This document shows positions 8,247 to 16,367 of a stretch of DNA of 64,000 nucleotides, one piece after another; the stretch's first letter is position 1; each line of letters opens with the position of its first letter. The translations under genes were made by a program, and so were the position numbers. Source of the stretch: Gammaproteobacteria bacterium (GTDB lineage: Bacteria > Pseudomonadota > Gammaproteobacteria > SZUA-140); contig JAKISP010000015.1 of the NCBI GenBank assembly GCA_021648525.1, forward strand, positions 1 to 64,000, read 5' to 3'. The notes below the pieces were generated by a model. The model saw only the letters and a list, made by a program, of their open reading frames with translations, searched no databases and was not told the DNA's origin.

Positions 8247-8464
8247 CTATATCGGCCAAAATTTGCCACATTGAAGTACTCTTTCAAGTTTACTTATAGT
8301 AGTCCTTATATTTCACAGATGAAAATACAATAAGGATCAACATGTTATATTGACTTATCTTACATCCCAAGCTACCCCAGCGTCATCTCAAAGCATCTAC
8401 CCTTTAATATTGCCTCAAACTCATATCACCATACGATTCTTGTCCTATATGAGGTAAACTCCGT

Positions 8465-8640
8465 TCTGCGAGCCATATGGCTCGCCGGAGCTTCAAAACT
8501 CCGCACGAAGCGGTTGGTATTACCGTTATTAATGCCGCCTTTCGACCTGTTATGGCCGGGAGGCGGCGGTGTATGTCCAGGACTCCGGTCTAAAGACCGT
8601 CGCGGTCGTCTTCGTGCGACTTTTGAACTCCCGGCCGCCA
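8465..8640. ncRNA. Candidate structured non-coding RNA or folded ICE site
   Basis: This GC-rich segment in AT-richer surroundings has many stable pairings. An 18-bp perfect palindrome lies at 8468-8485 (GCGAGCCATATGGCTCGC). CGGAG (8486-8490) pairs with CTCCG (8499-8503). A long-range 9-bp stem joins GGCCGGGAG (8554-8562) to CTCCCGGCC (8628-8636), enclosing local hairpins built on GGTC-TAAA-GACC and GACCG-TCG-CGGTC. No convincing frame runs through it, and it ends 47 bases before the small gene at 8687. It could be a leader RNA, an sRNA or a transfer origin; I do not recognise a named family. Confidence 0.45.
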
Positions 8641-8686
8641 TTAATTTGGTGGCTTTGTTTTTATTTAAACAGGGAGAGACATAGCC

Positions 8687-8974
8687 ATGCACGACCAACC
8701 CGATGAAGACACAGCTCAGGACACCGACACGCCTGAAGACAATTTACTCTATACCAATCCACTGCTCAGTGAAGATATCCCCACTGAAAACGCTCGTGCT
8801 GTTCTGGCGCTACTGACATACATTGACCTAAGTGAATCCACATTAGGCGTAGAAGGTAATCACGGGCTTATTTTGGTACTTGAATGGCTGCGACGCTCTC
8901 TGGCATACACTGGCCAGGGAGATGAACTGGCGATCCCAGTCTCAACCACCAGGCCTCAGAAGGACTCTGAGTAG
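8687..8974 (+). CDS. Hypothetical small acidic protein
   Basis: The 95-residue product has an acidic, disordered N-terminus (about residues 1-25, rich in Asp, Glu and Thr) and a helical core 'ARAVLALLTYIDLSE...GLILVLEWLRRSL'. The start has AGGGAGAG about 10 bases upstream. I do not recognise a family. It sits directly after the folded GC-rich segment and upstream of the relaxase region, so it probably belongs to the ICE core or its control. Confidence 0.5.
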   Translation: MHDQPDEDTAQDTDTPEDNLLYTNPLLSEDIPTENARAVLALLTYIDLSESTLGVEGNHGLILVLEWLRRSLAYTGQGDELAIPVSTTRPQKDSE

Positions 8975-9309
8975 AACATCTATTTTTCTTTGGCTTTCCA
9001 AGCCCAGCGAGTATGCCTACGATCCATAAATGTCTATGTCGAGGAAGACCCAAAACTACTACGGCTGGTTATCGCAAACAGTAATTCGGAAATCACAAAA
9101 GGGGATATAGACTCAAAATGGATTTGATAATGGAAGGGGATTATTAATGGAAAGGCCTTACCCGAAAGGGCCTTATAAGATGAAATGAGAAAAAAGGGAA
9201 AGGGATCCCCCTAACCAAGCACCTCTCTCTGAATCAACAATAAATCTTATCTGTTTGAAAAAGATTAATCGTAGCCATTGACAATATTGGAGTGATAAAA
9301 CACTCCACA
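8975..9309. other. Gap before the relaxase unit with two small hairpins
   Basis: No gene is supported. AAGGCC (9152-9157) pairs with GGCCTT (9169-9174). GGAGTG (9289-9294) pairs with CACTCC (9301-9306) directly before the next gene and could cover a Shine-Dalgarno-like GGAG. The region upstream of a MobH relaxase is a possible place for oriT, but nothing here identifies one. Confidence 0.4.
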
Positions 9310-9729
9310 ATGACTACGACAAACTTTACGCCAGCTTATCAACACTTACTGACCACCGGCATGGCCCGCTGGGTTCCGGCATTGATGATTTTACTACAGC
9401 ACTACGAAGGTATTGAACGCGCCCTGGAGCCGGAAGAGGTGCCACTCAACTACTTAGCAGAACAGTTGGAGCAAATAGGCGATACACCTATGGCTGACCG
9501 GGAACGACTATTTTTCAATGTCGTGGCCACGATGCCCCTCTTCTACTACCGGGTCGCAGGGAATGGTAAATCATGGAACCCTGAGAATGAAACATTCCGG
9601 CAGTTTGAACATAGAACCGGCACGGTCTCCATCTGGCAAGAATGGACGCCACACTTATCAAAGTGCGAAGTTAAAAATTGGCTGTACGCTAACTTACCGA
9701 TTTCAGGCGATGCTTGGGCTACGGCGTAA
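9310..9729 (+). CDS. Hypothetical protein upstream of the relaxase
   Basis: The 139-residue product starts 'MTTTNFTPAYQHLLTTGMAR'. It has no signal peptide or membrane segment, and I do not recognise its family. Its last 20 bases overlap the start of the relaxase gene, suggesting coupled translation and a role in DNA processing. The start is uncertain: GTG at 9292 is an alternative, and the hairpin at 9289-9306 lies over the initiation region. Confidence 0.55.
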   Translation: MTTTNFTPAYQHLLTTGMARWVPALMILLQHYEGIERALEPEEVPLNYLAEQLEQIGDTPMADRERLFFNVVATMPLFYYRVAGNGKSWNPENETFRQFEHRTGTVSIWQEWTPHLSKCEVKNWLYANLPISGDAWATA

Positions 9730-11428
9730 ACCCAAACCACCGCACTCCGACTGCCTTCGAGTATTGTTGCCGCTTGACCTTATTAGTCAACGCTCAAAAC
9801 AGATAAAGGTAATTCAGCAATTAGCGGGGGTACCCAAAGCTCACTGGAAATCGTTATATCTGGATGCGCTTCTAGCCTTTGCCAGTTATGTTCAGCAGCT
9901 CCCCGCTTCCGAGGCCCATCACCATTCGGGTGTTGGTGGGTTACTCGATCATAGTCTTGAAGTAGTCATCCATGCCTTGCGTGCCCGTCGCGGCCACTTA
10001 CTGCCCCAGGGGGCCGACGCTGAAGAGATCACCGCAAAGAAAGATCTCTGGACTTACGCCATATTCAGCTCCGCGTTATTACACGACATTGGCAAACCTC
10101 TGATGGACCAAAACGTCACACTCTACGATAAAGAGGGGCACGAGCTTGGAGCCTGGGACGCTTTGACAGCCCCGATGACGAGAGATGGCTGGTATCGCAT
10201 TCGTTACCGAAAAGATCGCCAGCACAAGCTTCACGAACGAGCTGCGCTATTACTATCCAGACTAATATTGCCTACACCTGCGCTCACCTGGCTGGGGAGC
10301 GACCGCTTACTTCTCTCTGTATGGATGGCAACCGTCAGTGGTGTGTATGAAGACGCCGGGGTAATAGGTGAAATCACCCAGCAGGCTGATGGGCAGTCAG
10401 TAGCGAATAATCTGGGGGCTTCCGGGACAACTGCCCAGTTACCTGGGGCACGATCACCGCTACATGAACGCCTGTTGACCGGTTTTCGATTCTTACTAAA
10501 GGAGAACCAGATTCCTCTTAACCGCAATGGCGCGGCGGCATGGTTTGATGGTGAGCGGCTATGGCTGGTCAGTAAACGCGGTATCGATGCCATACGTGAA
10601 CACTTGATACAGGAAGGTCATGCCGGTATCCCTACACGCAACGACCGAATATTCGATGAGCTGCAACAGAACAAGGTACTAACACCCAACGGGGATCGCT
10701 CGATCTGGAAAGTCGAGGTTGCCGGTGATGACTGGGCGCATACGCTGACGTGCCTCTGTTTTCCCGCCTCAAGGGTATGGCCTGACCCTAATTCCCGCCC
10801 TGACGTTTTCACGGGAACGGTTACTCCGGTAGATGCAGGTACTGATACTGAGACTGGTAAGACACAGGAACCCCTGGCGGTCAAAGCAAGTACACCAACG
10901 ACGATTATTAAACCAACAGGTAGTGAGGCTAAAACTGAGTCCTCGGCAGGATTTGACCCCGTTGAGTTCTTTGCAAGCACTCAAACTGAAAACCACCCGT
11001 CTGACACGGAAATTAGTCCCGGTATCCAGTCAGCGCCCACGACAAACAATGATACGCCAGTAGAAGATGATGAAGACCCTGGAAGCCGGTTCCGCCACTG
11101 GCTTTATGACGGTCTACGCAGAGATAAGTTTGAAACTAACTCAGTACGTGCGCGTATTCATCGAGTGGAAGAAGGTTTGCTGTTGGTCAGCCCTGGAATT
11201 TTCAAAGACTACGACAGAGAGGATTGGCAGCGCGTACAGAAGCGTTTCCAAAAACTCAAACTTCACCGCAAAACGCCACAGGGCACAAATATTTACACCT
11301 ATCAAGTCACGGGCAAACGAAATAAGAGCCGCATTAAAGGCTTTCTGATCGAAGAACCTGAAACCGTGTTTGAGGGCGTCTCACTTCCGGCACCTAATCC
11401 CCACTTAAAGCTGGCAGAGGAGTTATAA
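9710..11428 (+). CDS. traI: MobH-type relaxase TraI (TraI_2 domain, ICE family)
   Basis: The 572-residue protein carries the TraI_2 domain with an HD-like metal site: 'HHHSGVGGLLDHSLEV' at about residues 70-85 and 'LLHDIGKPLMD' at about 123-133. A linker of about residues 360-460 is rich in Thr, Pro and Glu, followed by a C-terminal domain like that of the PFL_4751/TIGR03760 relaxases. Such enzymes nick oriT and lead the DNA strand into the recipient. ATG at 9710 is chosen because the frame upstream of it does not look like protein. The gene abuts traD, whose ribosome site GAGGAG is in its last codons. Confidence 0.88.
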   Translation: MLGLRRKPKPPHSDCLRVLLPLDLISQRSKQIKVIQQLAGVPKAHWKSLYLDALLAFASYVQQLPASEAHHHSGVGGLLDHSLEVVIHALRARRGHLLPQGADAEEITAKKDLWTYAIFSSALLHDIGKPLMDQNVTLYDKEGHELGAWDALTAPMTRDGWYRIRYRKDRQHKLHERAALLLSRLILPTPALTWLGSDRLLLSVWMATVSGVYEDAGVIGEITQQADGQSVANNLGASGTTAQLPGARSPLHERLLTGFRFLLKENQIPLNRNGAAAWFDGERLWLVSKRGIDAIREHLIQEGHAGIPTRNDRIFDELQQNKVLTPNGDRSIWKVEVAGDDWAHTLTCLCFPASRVWPDPNSRPDVFTGTVTPVDAGTDTETGKTQEPLAVKASTPTTIIKPTGSEAKTESSAGFDPVEFFASTQTENHPSDTEISPGIQSAPTTNNDTPVEDDEDPGSRFRHWLYDGLRRDKFETNSVRARIHRVEEGLLLVSPGIFKDYDREDWQRVQKRFQKLKLHRKTPQGTNIYTYQVTGKRNKSRIKGFLIEEPETVFEGVSLPAPNPHLKLAEEL

Positions 11429-13465
11429 ATGTCATCCGATGCCTTTGATAATCGGTTACGTCCTGTCGTTGAGTTTCTACCCGTAGCGATCTTTATGGTG
11501 GGTTCGGCACATCTCGCATTTCAACCATCACTCTTTTTTCCTATGTTACCCAGCATCTCAACGGTGACAGCTATCGTTTTTTTCGGTCTGGGAAGTTGGC
11601 GACTGTGGCAGGCTTGCGGTGTTTGTCGCTATCAAAAGCATCTGAGAAGGCTGCCACGCTATACGTTAGACGCTGACGATATCCCCCTCTCATACCACAA
11701 ACTTTTCCTGGGTCGTGGATTTAAGTGGGATCAACGGCATACCCAGCGACTTGTTGAATCACGCAACCCCAACGCACAGAAATATCTGGAGCAAGGCAAG
11801 TTCTATCGCTTTTCCCGGTTAATGGAGATTAATCTGGAGCATTCCAGGATATTATCCTGGCTACCCCGAATAACAAGACGGGATGCCTGGTGGAACCCAG
11901 TACGCCCCTTACCGCCAGTGGGCGGTTTTCCACCTTTACATGGTGTCGGTAGTGAAGACGAAACTGATACCTGGATGGCACTTGGGGAGCGTGTGGGTCA
12001 TAAGCTCGTATTGGGTACGACACGCGTGGGAAAAACACGCCTATTAGAAATACTGGTCAGTCAGGATATTCGTCGTGGCGATATTGTCATCGTCTTTGAC
12101 CCCAAAGGTGATATAGATCTGCTACGCCGGATGCATGGAGAAGCAAAACGTGCTGGAAGACTAGACCAATTTCATATCTTTCATTTGGGCTTCCCTGATA
12201 TATCCGAGCGATATAACCCGGTCGGCGATTTTGCACGAATAACGGAAGTCGCCTCCCGAATATCTACTCAGCTCCCATCCGAAGGGAACAGTTCAGCGTT
12301 TAGAGAGTTTGCCTGGCGCTTTACTAACATCGTTGCTAGAGCGCTTGTCGGCCTGGGTCGCCGACCGGACTACAACACCATTGCCCGTTACGTGACCAGC
12401 ATTGAGCCACTACTCACTGACTACTATCACCTATGGCTGGATAAAGAAGGCCCCGAAGGCTGGAGAACAGCGGTACAACGTATTGAGGGAACGTTGAATG
12501 AAAAGAATCTCCCCATGGCGCTTCGTGGGCGAGACTTCCATGCCATTGCATTAACCCGCTATGCCAAAGAGCATGGCCTGTTCGATTCTGTCGCGGATGG
12601 TCTACGCAGTGCCTTTGAATATGACAAAACTTACTTCGATAAACTCACCGCCAGCCTATTACCACTGCTCGAAAAACTGACCACTGGGCGCATCGGAAAA
12701 CTGCTCTCACCTGACTATGCCGATAGCGCGGATCAACGTCCGATCCTCGACTGGATGCGGGTTATTCGGGAACATGGAATTGTCTACGTCGGCCTTGATG
12801 CATTAACCGATGCCGAAGTCGCTGGGGCAGTGGGTAATTCCATGTTTGCCGATCTGACCTCCATTGCGGGTCAACTCTATAAGCAGGGTGACACTCAGGG
12901 GCTTCCCTTGCTCCCTGAGCATAAAACTGTGCATAAAACGATTCACGCTGACGAATTCAATGAGCTGATTGGTAATGAATTCATTCCACTGCTTAATAAA
13001 GCTGGGGGTGCGGGTTTCCAGGTGACAGCCTATACCCAAACCGCCAGTGACATTGAAGCGGGAATTGGAGATCTAGCCAAAGCCGGTCAGATTACTGGCA
13101 ACCTCAATACACTCATCATGTTGCGGGTAAAAAACGAGATCACCGCTCGCATACTGACCGACCAGCTACCCAAAGCCCGCATCTACACCAAACTGGCCGC
13201 TTCCCAGGTGACAGATAACAACGATCCCGACTCTGATATTGACTTCACCACTCGAAGTGAAGACCGCTTAACCGAGACGGAGATGGACATGCTCATGCCT
13301 GCCGATCTTATTCAACTCCCCAAGGGGCAAGCCTTCGCCTTACTGGAAGGCGGTCAGCTCTACAAACTACGCCTGCCGCTCCCTGGCAGCGATCCACTGT
13401 TGCCCAGGGATATGGCTGAAATTCGACGTGAACGCTTGAGCTATTACGGCGTTGACGATGCCTAA
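11429..13465 (+). CDS. traD: TraD-type conjugative coupling protein (SXT/TOL subfamily)
   Basis: The 678-residue inner-membrane ATPase has two N-terminal hydrophobic segments (about residues 10-30 and 36-58), a Walker A motif 'GTTRVGKT' near residue 195, a Walker B 'VIVFDPKGD' near residue 220 and a later 'HADEFNEL'. The length and the combination match TIGR03743. It recruits the relaxase-DNA complex to the secretion channel. GAGGAG lies 6 bases before the start, which directly follows the relaxase stop; the end overlaps the next gene by 8 bases, so traI-traD-DUF4400 is an operon. Confidence 0.92.
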   Translation: MSSDAFDNRLRPVVEFLPVAIFMVGSAHLAFQPSLFFPMLPSISTVTAIVFFGLGSWRLWQACGVCRYQKHLRRLPRYTLDADDIPLSYHKLFLGRGFKWDQRHTQRLVESRNPNAQKYLEQGKFYRFSRLMEINLEHSRILSWLPRITRRDAWWNPVRPLPPVGGFPPLHGVGSEDETDTWMALGERVGHKLVLGTTRVGKTRLLEILVSQDIRRGDIVIVFDPKGDIDLLRRMHGEAKRAGRLDQFHIFHLGFPDISERYNPVGDFARITEVASRISTQLPSEGNSSAFREFAWRFTNIVARALVGLGRRPDYNTIARYVTSIEPLLTDYYHLWLDKEGPEGWRTAVQRIEGTLNEKNLPMALRGRDFHAIALTRYAKEHGLFDSVADGLRSAFEYDKTYFDKLTASLLPLLEKLTTGRIGKLLSPDYADSADQRPILDWMRVIREHGIVYVGLDALTDAEVAGAVGNSMFADLTSIAGQLYKQGDTQGLPLLPEHKTVHKTIHADEFNELIGNEFIPLLNKAGGAGFQVTAYTQTASDIEAGIGDLAKAGQITGNLNTLIMLRVKNEITARILTDQLPKARIYTKLAASQVTDNNDPDSDIDFTTRSEDRLTETEMDMLMPADLIQLPKGQAFALLEGGQLYKLRLPLPGSDPLLPRDMAEIRRERLSYYGVDDA

Positions 13466-14120
13466 CCAGCAGCGACTCACTGGACTTCTATGGCTTGGCA
13501 AGTGGTTTCTACTGATTACATTGTTAGTACTGATCGTGGATCTCTTCTGTGTCTTTCTCCTGTGGTCGCCCGATGGTGTATGGCGCTTACAAAACGTTCT
13601 AAACAAAGAGGTAGCGCTGCTTGGCCTGCCGCAATCCGACAACGATTTTCTTGCGGGGGTCATCAAATCATTCTACGACACTGTTTTTGTCTCAAGTGGC
13701 ATCGATGGCATGATGCGTCACGCTGCCAGTTTACCTCCTGCCGAGGAAAGCCAACAAACAGCTATTGATTTTACAGAGGCCCTACGGCCAGTCATTGAGA
13801 CTGCCATGGTTGGACTACAACTGTTTGCCCTAAGAGTTGGCATTCTAATCCTCACTCTGCCGCTTCTAGTGCTTGTAACACTCACTGCAATGGCAGATGG
13901 ATACGCTGGTTGGTTTCTGCGCCGCACAGGGGGCGAGAGAGAATCTGGATTCATCTACCACCGGGCAAAACGCAGCCTGGCATGGTCGTTTTTATTTCTA
14001 TGGGCCATTTATCTCATTCCACCAATCCCTATGGATCCCAAATATCTGATCCCGCCTTTCTTACTTGCCGCTGGGATTGCAACACGGCTACATGTCGCGT
14101 TTTTCAAGAAGTACCTATGA
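13458..14120 (+). CDS. ICE membrane protein, TIGR03747 (PFL_4697)/DUF4400 family
   Basis: The 220-residue protein has four hydrophobic segments: near residues 10-34, 117-145, 175-190 and 194-212. The stretch 'ADGYAGWFLRRTGGERESGF' followed by 'IYHRAKRSLAWSF' is typical of the family, which always lies downstream of TraD in ICEs of this class. ATG at 13458 overlaps traD by 8 bases; TTG at 13452 is an alternative. The molecular role is unknown, but it is assumed to be part of, or close to, the transfer apparatus in the inner membrane. Confidence 0.85.
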   Translation: MPNQQRLTGLLWLGKWFLLITLLVLIVDLFCVFLLWSPDGVWRLQNVLNKEVALLGLPQSDNDFLAGVIKSFYDTVFVSSGIDGMMRHAASLPPAEESQQTAIDFTEALRPVIETAMVGLQLFALRVGILILTLPLLVLVTLTAMADGYAGWFLRRTGGERESGFIYHRAKRSLAWSFLFLWAIYLIPPIPMDPKYLIPPFLLAAGIATRLHVAFFKKYL

Positions 14121-14615
14121 TGAGTGGTTAGCAATGCTATCCAAATCCAAAAAACCTTGGAAAAGTAACCTCCAGGGGGGTGTTATCCGGGGAGTTAAAT
14201 GGGCAACAGACGAATAAAATAGATTCATATTCACAGCCATACGCAATGTGACTCAGGATCTAACTTGACCAGGAAATCTCAGAACAGACCGAAGATAAAT
14301 ATTCTGTCGTCAGAAGGCACACCTGACCTCCGTGTTGCAGTCAGATCCTTTTTACCAATGGTCATGGATGAACTTAATGAGAACAATAAGAGTAAGTCAG
14401 GTGTTGGTAGATGCGACGCTAAAGACTCTACTGAAACACGGACACCAGAATAGAAAATTCACTAATTGGCAGGCAATACCCTGCACAGGAAATAAAGTCC
14501 CTCGAATTGGCCCCTTTTTGCTCTTTCGGGTTGCATACCAGCCCCATCATTATGTTAAATAGAACATAGCAAAGCTTGATCTCACTGGGCAGAATCAACG
14601 AACAGGGGCAATGAC
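14121..14615. other. Gap between the transfer operon and the integrase
   Basis: About 495 bases with no gene I can support; short frames here lack ribosome sites and recognisable content. It presumably contains the integrase promoter. Confidence 0.4.
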
Positions 14616-16166
14616 ATGGATTCTCAAACACAAATTGGAAAAGCTGCGTTATACCTGCGCTCCAGTAAGGATCGATCAGATGTGTCAATTGATGCCCAAC
14701 GCCGAGAACTTACAAAACTAGCAAAAAGAAAAGGATTATTTATCGTTGAAACTTTCGAGGATGTAGTCGAATCAGGAAAAGATGAACGCCGAGCAGGATT
14801 TCAAAGCCTACTTAGCAATCTCAAGTCACGTTCACGAACCTGGAAGTATCTCTTGATCCTGGACACCTCTCGCCTTGTAAGGGGACGTTATTTCGCGCAA
14901 GTCTTCAAACACGAATGCAAACGAGCTGGTGTGGAGATCATTTTCTCAAAATTCCCTGAAGATTTAGACCCAATCTCCAGGGTTGTACTGGAATCTGTTT
15001 TCGAGGCTATGGATGAAGTTCACTCGCTTATGTCTAAAGAAAAAGGATTAGCGGGTATGACTGAAAACGTACGGCAGGGATTCAGAGCAGGCGGTCGTGC
15101 GCCTAAAGGCTATAAATTAGCCCGAATTGATACAGGGGTCATGCGTGACGGGCAGATGGTCACAAAGTCCAAACTCGAAACCACGGAAGAGGCACCGATA
15201 ATAGCCCGCTTTCTCAAAGCACGTGTTGAGGGCATTCCCCGTACACGAGCAGCAAGACAAACTGGCCTGGAGCACATCTCTCCTACCACGCTCATCGGGA
15301 TGGAGTGGAATGCACTCACTTACGCCGGACATACGGTCTGGAACGTACACAATGAATGTACCAGCGGAGAGGGCTATAGAAATAAACCAAAGAGGCGTCC
15401 CCGACCAGAGTGGGTCATAAAAAATGATACGCACGAAGCACTCATCACCACTGAAGAAGCCGAACGACTACTAGAACGATTAGAGTCAAGCAGTTACTCT
15501 AAATCCCGAAGAACACCAGCAAAATATCTCCTATCAGGAATCCTCAAAACACCTGACGGACAAACATGGTTTGGGCAAGGCGGCACACAATACCGTACAA
15601 AGCCTCCTAAGGGGCAAGGCAAAGGACGTTATTTACATGCGGTTGACCTTGATGGCCCTATCATCAAAAAAATATTGAAGGATTTGAAATCAGCCGACTT
15701 TGTTAAGCTACTTGCACTCGAAGCAAGGAAACAGTGCGAAGCGGTTGCAGGCGACCCAGCTTCCGAGCTACGTCCCGAATTTACGGCAATATCAGATCAA
15801 ATATCCAAAATGATGGACTTGGCAGGTCGCCTGGATGATCCAGACCCTGCTCTGCGTAAAGTAGAAGAATTAGAGAAGCGCAGAAAAAGGCTTTCGCATG
15901 AAATTGATCTGAGAGAGCAAGAACATACCGCCACCGCAGTATTCCGCAATATCACCGAAGATCATATAAGAACAATATTGAACCAGCTTGAAGAACGCCT
16001 AAAGCAAGGCAATGCAGAAGCAATGAAAGATACGCTGATTAATATGGTTGAAAAAATTGTCCTCGACCCGGAGTCCCTAGATTGTAAAATCTATTACAGG
16101 ATTCCAGTCGAAGACAGGAATAATATGGCGTCCCCAAGGGGATTCGAACCCCTGTTACCGCCGTGA
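14616..16166 (+). CDS. Large serine recombinase (ICE integrase) running into tRNA-Glu
   Basis: The 516-residue protein has a resolvase-type catalytic domain with 'ALYLRSSKDRS' (catalytic Ser likely residue 17) and 'LDTSRLVRGRYF', then a 'Recombinase' domain starting 'GGRAPKGYKLARI'. The following region aligns in position with a zinc ribbon ('YLLSGILKTPDGQTWFGQGG') but lacks the usual cysteine pairs. A coiled-coil-like C-terminus follows. AGGGG lies 7 bases before the ATG. The final 13 codons and the stop are antisense to the tRNA-Glu gene, so the natural C-terminus appears to be shaped by integration at this site. It should catalyse ICE integration and, with an excision factor, excision. Confidence 0.9.
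   Translation: MDSQTQIGKAALYLRSSKDRSDVSIDAQRRELTKLAKRKGLFIVETFEDVVESGKDERRAGFQSLLSNLKSRSRTWKYLLILDTSRLVRGRYFAQVFKHECKRAGVEIIFSKFPEDLDPISRVVLESVFEAMDEVHSLMSKEKGLAGMTENVRQGFRAGGRAPKGYKLARIDTGVMRDGQMVTKSKLETTEEAPIIARFLKARVEGIPRTRAARQTGLEHISPTTLIGMEWNALTYAGHTVWNVHNECTSGEGYRNKPKRRPRPEWVIKNDTHEALITTEEAERLLERLESSSYSKSRRTPAKYLLSGILKTPDGQTWFGQGGTQYRTKPPKGQGKGRYLHAVDLDGPIIKKILKDLKSADFVKLLALEARKQCEAVAGDPASELRPEFTAISDQISKMMDLAGRLDDPDPALRKVEELEKRRKRLSHEIDLREQEHTATAVFRNITEDHIRTILNQLEERLKQGNAEAMKDTLINMVEKIVLDPESLDCKIYYRIPVEDRNNMASPRGFEPLLPP
16126..16166. other. Likely ICE attachment junction (attR or attL) within tRNA-Glu 3' end
   Basis: The integrase frame and the tRNA-Glu gene share these 41 bases on opposite strands. 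ICE genes lie to the left, ordinary chromosome genes (tRNA-Ala, gltX) to the right. The crossover point must be in or just left of the tRNA 3' end. The matching repeat at the other ICE end is outside the window, so the core cannot be delimited. Confidence 0.6.
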
Positions 16167-16202
16167 AAGGGCGGTGTCCTAGGCCGTCTAGACGATGGGG
16201 AC
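16126..16202 (-). tRNA. tRNA-Glu (TTC)
   Basis: On the minus strand the 5' end GTCCCCATCGTCTAGA pairs at the acceptor with TTGGGGAC. The anticodon arm CCGCC-CTTTCAC-GGCGG has anticodon TTC, and the T arm reads AGGGG-TTCGAAT-CCCCT. CCA is encoded. The sequence is close to the Escherichia coli tRNA-Glu. Its 3' end hosts the ICE. Confidence 0.96.
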
Positions 16203-16239
16203 CAGGTGTTACTGCATTGCTTTTGGGACAGATCGAATC

Positions 16240-16315
16240 TGGTGGAGCTAGGCGGGATCGAACCGCCGACCTCTACACTGCCAGTGTAGCGCTCTCCCAG
16301 CTGAGCTATAGCCCC
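16240..16315 (-). tRNA. tRNA-Ala (GGC)
   Basis: On the minus strand GGGGCTATAGCTCAGCTGGG begins the gene. The anticodon loop CTGGCAG gives anticodon GGC, the T arm is GGCGG-TTCGATC-CCGCC and CCA is encoded. It lies 37 bases upstream of tRNA-Glu, in the same orientation, so the two are likely co-transcribed. Confidence 0.96.
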
Positions 16316-16367
16316 TCAAAAGCGAAGCCGAACTTTACGATATTGAGCGTACTGCTGTCAACAAAAA

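Noticed and set aside
8426-8698. 90-codon minus-strand frame over the folded GC-rich segment
   Set aside because: It runs through palindromes, is rich in Arg and Pro, and starts inside the neighbouring gene; a non-coding reading fits better.
8975-9309. Possible oriT upstream of the relaxase
   Set aside because: Only short hairpins are present and no nick-site motif for MobH relaxases can be identified by eye.
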